Origin: Patescibacteria group bacterium | GTDB taxonomy: Bacteria > Patescibacteriota > Patescibacteriia > UBA9934 | DNA length: 10,211 nt | Assembly: GCA_018896835.1 (NCBI GenBank) | Contig: JAHILS010000014.1 | Location: 1 to 10,211, forward strand | Direction of reading: 5' to 3' | In this document: piece after piece, positions 6,702 through 10,211 of the stretch | Layout of the letters: each line of letters begins with the position of its first letter | Numbering within the stretch: position 1 is the first letter of the stretch | Made by a program: the position numbers and the translations under genes | The notes under the pieces: generated by a model | What the model was told of the DNA's origin: nothing | Databases searched by the model: none | What the model saw: only the letters and a program-made list of their open reading frames with translations

Positions 6702-8306
6702 TTAGTTAAGTATTAGCTTATATAATGTCTCGTCACCCACCATAACCACCTCTTGTAAAATAACCGAATCATCTACAAAAACCACGTTTTCCAAGTATTC
6801 TATGTCTTTTTCTGGCAATGTTATGCCAAAATAATAAACTTCTGTTGTTGCGAGCATACTTGAAATTGATGCGTAAACCTCTTTATCACGCAAAGGAAAG
6901 ACAACCTGGCGATCGGGAAATAAGTACTTATCTGCCATGTCAACAATGATTATGGCATCATCAGAGGTTTGCTCAAGTACAATATGTTTTTTTAAAATAA
7001 AGCTTTCCAAACTCTTTGCGCTGTTCACAAAACCATCACTGCCATAGATAACGAGTCTGGCTGACAATATCGTTGCCGTAACAATTATTAAGAATCCGAT
7101 AATTCTGGCTAACTTTATGTTGCGAGTCTCAAGCCAAGAAATAATTTTATCAACGCCAACTGCACTAAAAGCTGAAAGGATAACAAATATCGGCAACCAA
7201 TATCTAACATAGGAATTGCCAATGGTTAGAACTGACGCGTCAGGATTATCATGAAAATTCCAGCTTCCGTACACCAAAGCCAGCCATATGCTAAGAAGCG
7301 TGAAAATAGTAATCCACGGTCGCCACTCTTTTTTCTTGAACACAAAAATTATTCCAAGCACCGCTAGTAAACTCATCCATGGATACAATAAAAATCCATA
7401 GTGCCAAACATTGCGAATAATGTTCATTTCATGGATGCCGAACGGAAAAATTAAGCTAGACACAACCGACGAGCTCTGTTCCTGGCTTATCAAACTCGAA
7501 TCGATCAGCTCATCAGAAACCTGATCATGGACTGTATAGCCAGTTGCCAGTGGAGATCCATAAAGCGTGTTATTGAGTACAAAAAATGGCAAAAGCGCAA
7601 TAACAACTGAAATCCCAAATATAACCATCTTTTTTAAGCCTATCCGCTTTCTGTAAACAACGAACAACCCAGCAATAGCAGTAGCAATCCATAAACCCTC
7701 AGAAGCTCTAAAAGCAAGCGCCAAACCAACGCACAGACCGGCAACTATCTCGTTTAAAAAGTGCTTATACTTATCAAACGCAACTAACGGCTGGCAGGCA
7801 AATATATACAAAGCAAAAATCAAAAAAGCAATAAAACCAATGTTATGCATCATCACGCGCCCGCTGTAATACCAAAACGCTGGGTGGATAAGTAAAAATA
7901 AAGCAGATAAATCAGCCATCCGTTCATTCTTGAAAAAATGATAAATCACTTTTCTCCAGGCAATAATCGAGACAACTGCCAAGATAGGAGTCAAAAGTAC
8001 AATTCCCCAACTGCCAATAATAAGAGCAAGCAAGCCTGCTAATACTGGTAACCCCAAGAAACTAACTGGAACGATATTATTGTTAACTACGACTGCACTG
8101 CGTGGATGCACCAACCTTGACCAAGACTCATCAAATAATGTGGGTATGGCTAGCGATTGATGATTGGCAAATTCAAGCGCAAACGTGGCGTTCGCACTTT
8201 CGTCAGGCGAATTAAAAATCATTTCCGACGGGTATGAAACAAATAAAATAATCGAGAAAAAAAAGAGCACCAATACCGCAATTCTAATTATCAACATCTT
8301 TTTCAT
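6702..8306 (-). CDS. GT-C fold glycosyltransferase of the GT39/ArnT (PMT) type
   Basis: The 534-residue product is a polytopic inner-membrane protein. The first helix (about 5-24) is followed by an extracytoplasmic loop with an acidic motif NSPDESAN (D35, E36), the position where GT-C enzymes keep their catalytic acidic residue. HPRS follows at 67-70. Further helices alternate with short loops: about 82-98, 100-117, 131-146, 152-170, 186-200 and beyond. AFRASEG (198-204) and NNTLYGSPLATGY (245-257) resemble blocks of PMT/ArnT-like transferases. The last 100 residues are a soluble domain. Such enzymes move a sugar from a polyprenyl-phosphate donor to an acceptor outside the membrane; donor and acceptor here are unknown. 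The start is one base after the phosphatidyltransferase stop (TGATATG), and the 487-residue surface protein follows after three bases. Confidence 0.82.
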   Translation of the reverse strand: MKKMLIIRIAVLVLFFFSIILFVSYPSEMIFNSPDESANATFALEFANHQSLAIPTLFDESWSRLVHPRSAVVVNNNIVPVSFLGLPVLAGLLALIIGSWGIVLLTPILAVVSIIAWRKVIYHFFKNERMADLSALFLLIHPAFWYYSGRVMMHNIGFIAFLIFALYIFACQPLVAFDKYKHFLNEIVAGLCVGLALAFRASEGLWIATAIAGLFVVYRKRIGLKKMVIFGISVVIALLPFFVLNNTLYGSPLATGYTVHDQVSDELIDSSLISQEQSSSVVSSLIFPFGIHEMNIIRNVWHYGFLLYPWMSLLAVLGIIFVFKKKEWRPWITIFTLLSIWLALVYGSWNFHDNPDASVLTIGNSYVRYWLPIFVILSAFSAVGVDKIISWLETRNIKLARIIGFLIIVTATILSARLVIYGSDGFVNSAKSLESFILKKHIVLEQTSDDAIIIVDMADKYLFPDRQVVFPLRDKEVYASISSMLATTEVYYFGITLPEKDIEYLENVVFVDDSVILQEVVMVGDETLYKLILN

Positions 8307-8307
8307 A

Positions 8308-8877
8308 TCACAAACTGTAGGTTAGAAGCGCTACAATTGCAAAAATCAGGCCAAGAATAAGCGTACCATAGGAGATTGGAATAAACATATCAATCCCAAA
8401 CCATAGCGACATTAAAAGAAAGAACACTCCAGCAAACTGCAAAAACATCTTTACTTTTCCCCAAACATTAGCCTGCACGGCCTGTCCACTACGACGCTTA
8501 TACCACCCGCCAATAACCATCAAGCATTCCAGGAAAATAATAATATAGCCAAGTAATGGATTAACGTGCTGAATTAAAATCAAAAGAATGACTGATCCAA
8601 TAAATAGTTTGTCAGCGACTGGATCATAAAAAGTTCCCCAATCTGTTATTTGATCACGTATACGCGCCAGTGATCCGTCGATTGCGTCTGTAAACGCTGT
8701 TAAAATAAAAAGTGGAACGCCAAGGCCATAATTTTCAAAAAATAGAAGAAATAGCACCACTGGAGTCAAAATCATGCGCGCTATTGTAAAATGATTTGGA
8801 CGCAAAACGTCTGGAATCAAGCGGATGATTGGCTTCATTAAAACGTCATGCGGGTACAGAAGATGTGGATCACGCAT
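8308..8877 (-). CDS. CDP-alcohol phosphatidyltransferase (PgsA-like)
   Basis: The 189-residue product carries the complete CDP-alcohol phosphotransferase signature D(x)2DG(x)2AR(x)8G(x)3D(x)3D at 64-89: D64, D67, G68, A71, R72, G81, D85 and D89. The preceding RPNHFTIARMILTPV (26-40) is the typical first-helix entry of PgsA-like enzymes. About five or six membrane helices follow. The family transfers a phosphatidyl group from CDP-diacylglycerol to an alcohol, most often glycerol-3-phosphate in proteins of this length; inositol-phosphate acceptors cannot be excluded from sequence alone. The ATG at 8877 is preferred because an extended -10 ends 14 bases upstream; the in-frame ATG at codon 14 would discard residues that look ordinary. 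It is the first gene of the upper leftward operon and is divergent from the gene at 8914. Confidence 0.93.
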   Translation of the reverse strand: MRDPHLLYPHDVLMKPIIRLIPDVLRPNHFTIARMILTPVVLFLLFFENYGLGVPLFILTAFTDAIDGSLARIRDQITDWGTFYDPVADKLFIGSVILLILIQHVNPLLGYIIIFLECLMVIGGWYKRRSGQAVQANVWGKVKMFLQFAGVFFLLMSLWFGIDMFIPISYGTLILGLIFAIVALLTYSL

Positions 8878-8884
8878 AAAATGA

Positions 8885-8900
8885 TGCTATAATCATAGCA
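8885..8900. promoter_or_regulatory. Palindromic bidirectional promoter with overlapping extended -10 elements
   Basis: TGCTAT-AATC-ATAGCA is a perfect 6-bp inverted repeat. Rightward it contains TGCTATAAT (8885-8893), an exact extended -10. Leftward it contains TGCTATGAT (8900-8892), an extended -10 with one mismatch. The two hexamers share two bases. Rightward, the ATG at 8914 is 20 bases beyond the -10; leftward, the ATG at 8877 is 14 bases beyond. Predicted start sites therefore lie near 8900 and 8885 with leaders of roughly 14 and 8 bases. The symmetry can couple expression of the two divergent envelope genes, and only one polymerase could occupy it at a time. Confidence 0.6.
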
Positions 8901-8913
8901 ATAAACCACACCA

Positions 8914-10211
8914 ATGGCCAACATTCGCTATACATTACTTGGGATGACATCGCTCATCATCGCCTGGGCAAACATTTTAAGCATACAAAACCCAACATTG
9001 GGAGCAATTTGCGCCTTAGGATATCTGCTCTCGCTGGCGCATTTATTTGGTACTCGGTTCATGCTAACCGGCACAAAATTACAAAAACTATTAATCGGAC
9101 TCCTAGCAAGCATCGCAATTATGATGCTTGGAGGAAGTGCTATTTATTATCTTGGATCTGTTACACAACTTAACTTGAGCATCCTGTTAACAGCAATTCT
9201 GTGCATTGCATCAATTTGCGCACGTAAAACAACCTGTGATTCTGATAAAGAAAATGCAAGATCAATCCTCGGCTTGTCTGTCATCTTCGCACTAGCAATG
9301 ATAACTTGGTGGTTGCAAATTTCACAAATTGACATTATTCAATCAGTGCGGTCAATTTGGCTAGTTGTTGATCCACGTTTATTACTTTTAATCGCTACGG
9401 TTATTTTAATGACAGTGCTGATGGTCGCGCGCGGTGCATCAAAATTAACTGTAACGATGTTGTCGATATTGCTAGCCAGCGTACTTTCTATGGCTTACAT
9501 TGTTTACATATTAGGTTATGGATTTGATCCGTTTATTCACCGAGCGACAGTTGAACATATCGCGCAGTTTGGCACAATCACTCCTAAACCTCTTTATTAC
9601 ATTGGACAATATTCTTTGGAACTTATTGGAATCTTAATCTTCTCACTGCCAATTAAAATCCTTGACGGCTTGCTTGTGCCATTGCTTGCCGGGATTCTCA
9701 TTCCCCAAAGCGCATACTTTAGCGTTAAATCATTGGGACAGAACTGGCGCATGATGCTTATTGCCCTATTCTTATTACCGCTTGGAGCATTTATATCAAC
9801 CACTCCCCAGGCTCTTGCTTATATTTTAACTACTTGCCTTGTCTTGTTATCGCTCCCGATTTTATTGAAAAAAATAACAGCAAAGACTTATCTTGCTTTT
9901 CTTTTTATCCTGACGCTAGCGATTCTAATCACTCATCCGCTGGCAGGAATTCCCTCAGCAATATTTTTCTTGTTTGTTTTCATTAACCGCTTAAACATAT
10001 CTTTCAAAATTCAAACCACTCTTTCTTTGATAACTACAACGCTTGGCGCGCTCGTGCTTCCAGTTATATTTATTGTTCAATCAGCAAAATCAAATCTTGC
10101 AATTGATTTTTCCGTAACAAACCTGTCATGGGATCAACTAAACTTGACTGGATTTTTCTCTAATCACTTTAATTCATGGCTCGATGGATTTTATTTGGTA
10201 ATCGACAATCA
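8914..10211 (+). CDS. Large polytopic membrane protein, GT-C-like (partial, runs off right edge)
   Basis: From the ATG at 8914 the frame is open for 432 codons to the window end, so the C-terminus is missing. The visible part is dominated by hydrophobic segments, roughly a dozen, beginning at about residues 8-24, 31-47, 57-80, 118-134, 150-170 and 177-201. After about seven helices comes a conspicuous polar loop: GYGFDPFIHRATVEHI (201-216), then PKPLYYIGQY (224-233). D205 and H209 look like active-site residues, reminiscent of the D/H loops in GT-C glycosyltransferases and oligosaccharyltransferases, but the loop is much further from the N-terminus than in most of them. A later THPLAGIPS also resembles loops in large membrane transferases. 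A second polar region begins near residue 390. The family is not certain; a role in envelope glycan assembly fits the promoter shared with the phosphatidyltransferase/GT-C operon. Confidence 0.75.
   Translation, partial: MANIRYTLLGMTSLIIAWANILSIQNPTLGAICALGYLLSLAHLFGTRFMLTGTKLQKLLIGLLASIAIMMLGGSAIYYLGSVTQLNLSILLTAILCIASICARKTTCDSDKENARSILGLSVIFALAMITWWLQISQIDIIQSVRSIWLVVDPRLLLLIATVILMTVLMVARGASKLTVTMLSILLASVLSMAYIVYILGYGFDPFIHRATVEHIAQFGTITPKPLYYIGQYSLELIGILIFSLPIKILDGLLVPLLAGILIPQSAYFSVKSLGQNWRMMLIALFLLPLGAFISTTPQALAYILTTCLVLLSLPILLKKITAKTYLAFLFILTLAILITHPLAGIPSAIFFLFVFINRLNISFKIQTTLSLITTTLGALVLPVIFIVQSAKSNLAIDFSVTNLSWDQLNLTGFFSNHFNSWLDGFYLVIDN

Noticed and set aside
8928..9803. Leftward open frames of about 60-70 codons
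   Set aside because: They lie antisense to the long rightward membrane protein, whose frame is open for 432 codons with a strong hydrophobic pattern and its own promoter.

Overview
The window looks like a compact bacterial chromosome segment, most plausibly from a Candidate Phyla Radiation (Patescibacteria) genome. This is an inference from gene content and style, not a taxonomic proof. The supporting signs are an N-terminally anchored PEGA plus beta-propeller protein of a type common in those genomes, GT-C-like polytopic membrane proteins next to surface genes of unknown family, very tight gene packing, AT-rich promoters placed almost on top of start codons, and no convincing Shine-Dalgarno sequence before any gene.

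Layout, left to right. Bases 1-42 hold the first 14 codons of a leftward gene that leaves the window. A divergent promoter region (about 43-104) also drives a rightward membrane-anchored PEGA/propeller protein (105-1445). This gene converges on, and overlaps by 30 bases, a leftward operon reading 4857 to 1416: a HIT-family hydrolase, a Nudix-like protein with a degenerate Nudix box, rfbB (dTDP-glucose 4,6-dehydratase), rfbC (dTDP-4-keto-6-deoxyglucose 3,5-epimerase) and rfbD (dTDP-4-keto-rhamnose reductase). The three rfb genes form the last steps of dTDP-L-rhamnose synthesis; rfbA, the first step, is not present. As read here, rfbD carries a single-base frameshift just before its catalytic YxxxK motif.

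A second leftward operon reads 8877 to 4903: a CDP-alcohol phosphatidyltransferase, a GT39/ArnT-like GT-C glycosyltransferase, a 487-residue anchored beta-rich surface protein of unknown family, and a 111-residue four-helix membrane protein. Junctions are +1, +3 and -4 bases. A short intergenic region (4858-4902) with a hairpin and a TATAAT box separates the two leftward operons.

At 8885-8900 a perfect inverted repeat contains two overlapping extended -10 elements in opposite directions. It appears to be a bidirectional promoter firing the phosphatidyltransferase operon leftward and, rightward, a long polytopic membrane protein (8914 to beyond the right edge) that stays open to the end of the window.

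Taken together, the window is about the cell envelope: phospholipid head-group transfer, activated-rhamnose supply, a lipid-linked-sugar-type glycosyltransferase with unknown partner proteins, and anchored extracytoplasmic proteins. No tRNA, rRNA, CRISPR array, insertion sequence or other mobile element was seen, and no stretch longer than 300 bases lacks a gene.
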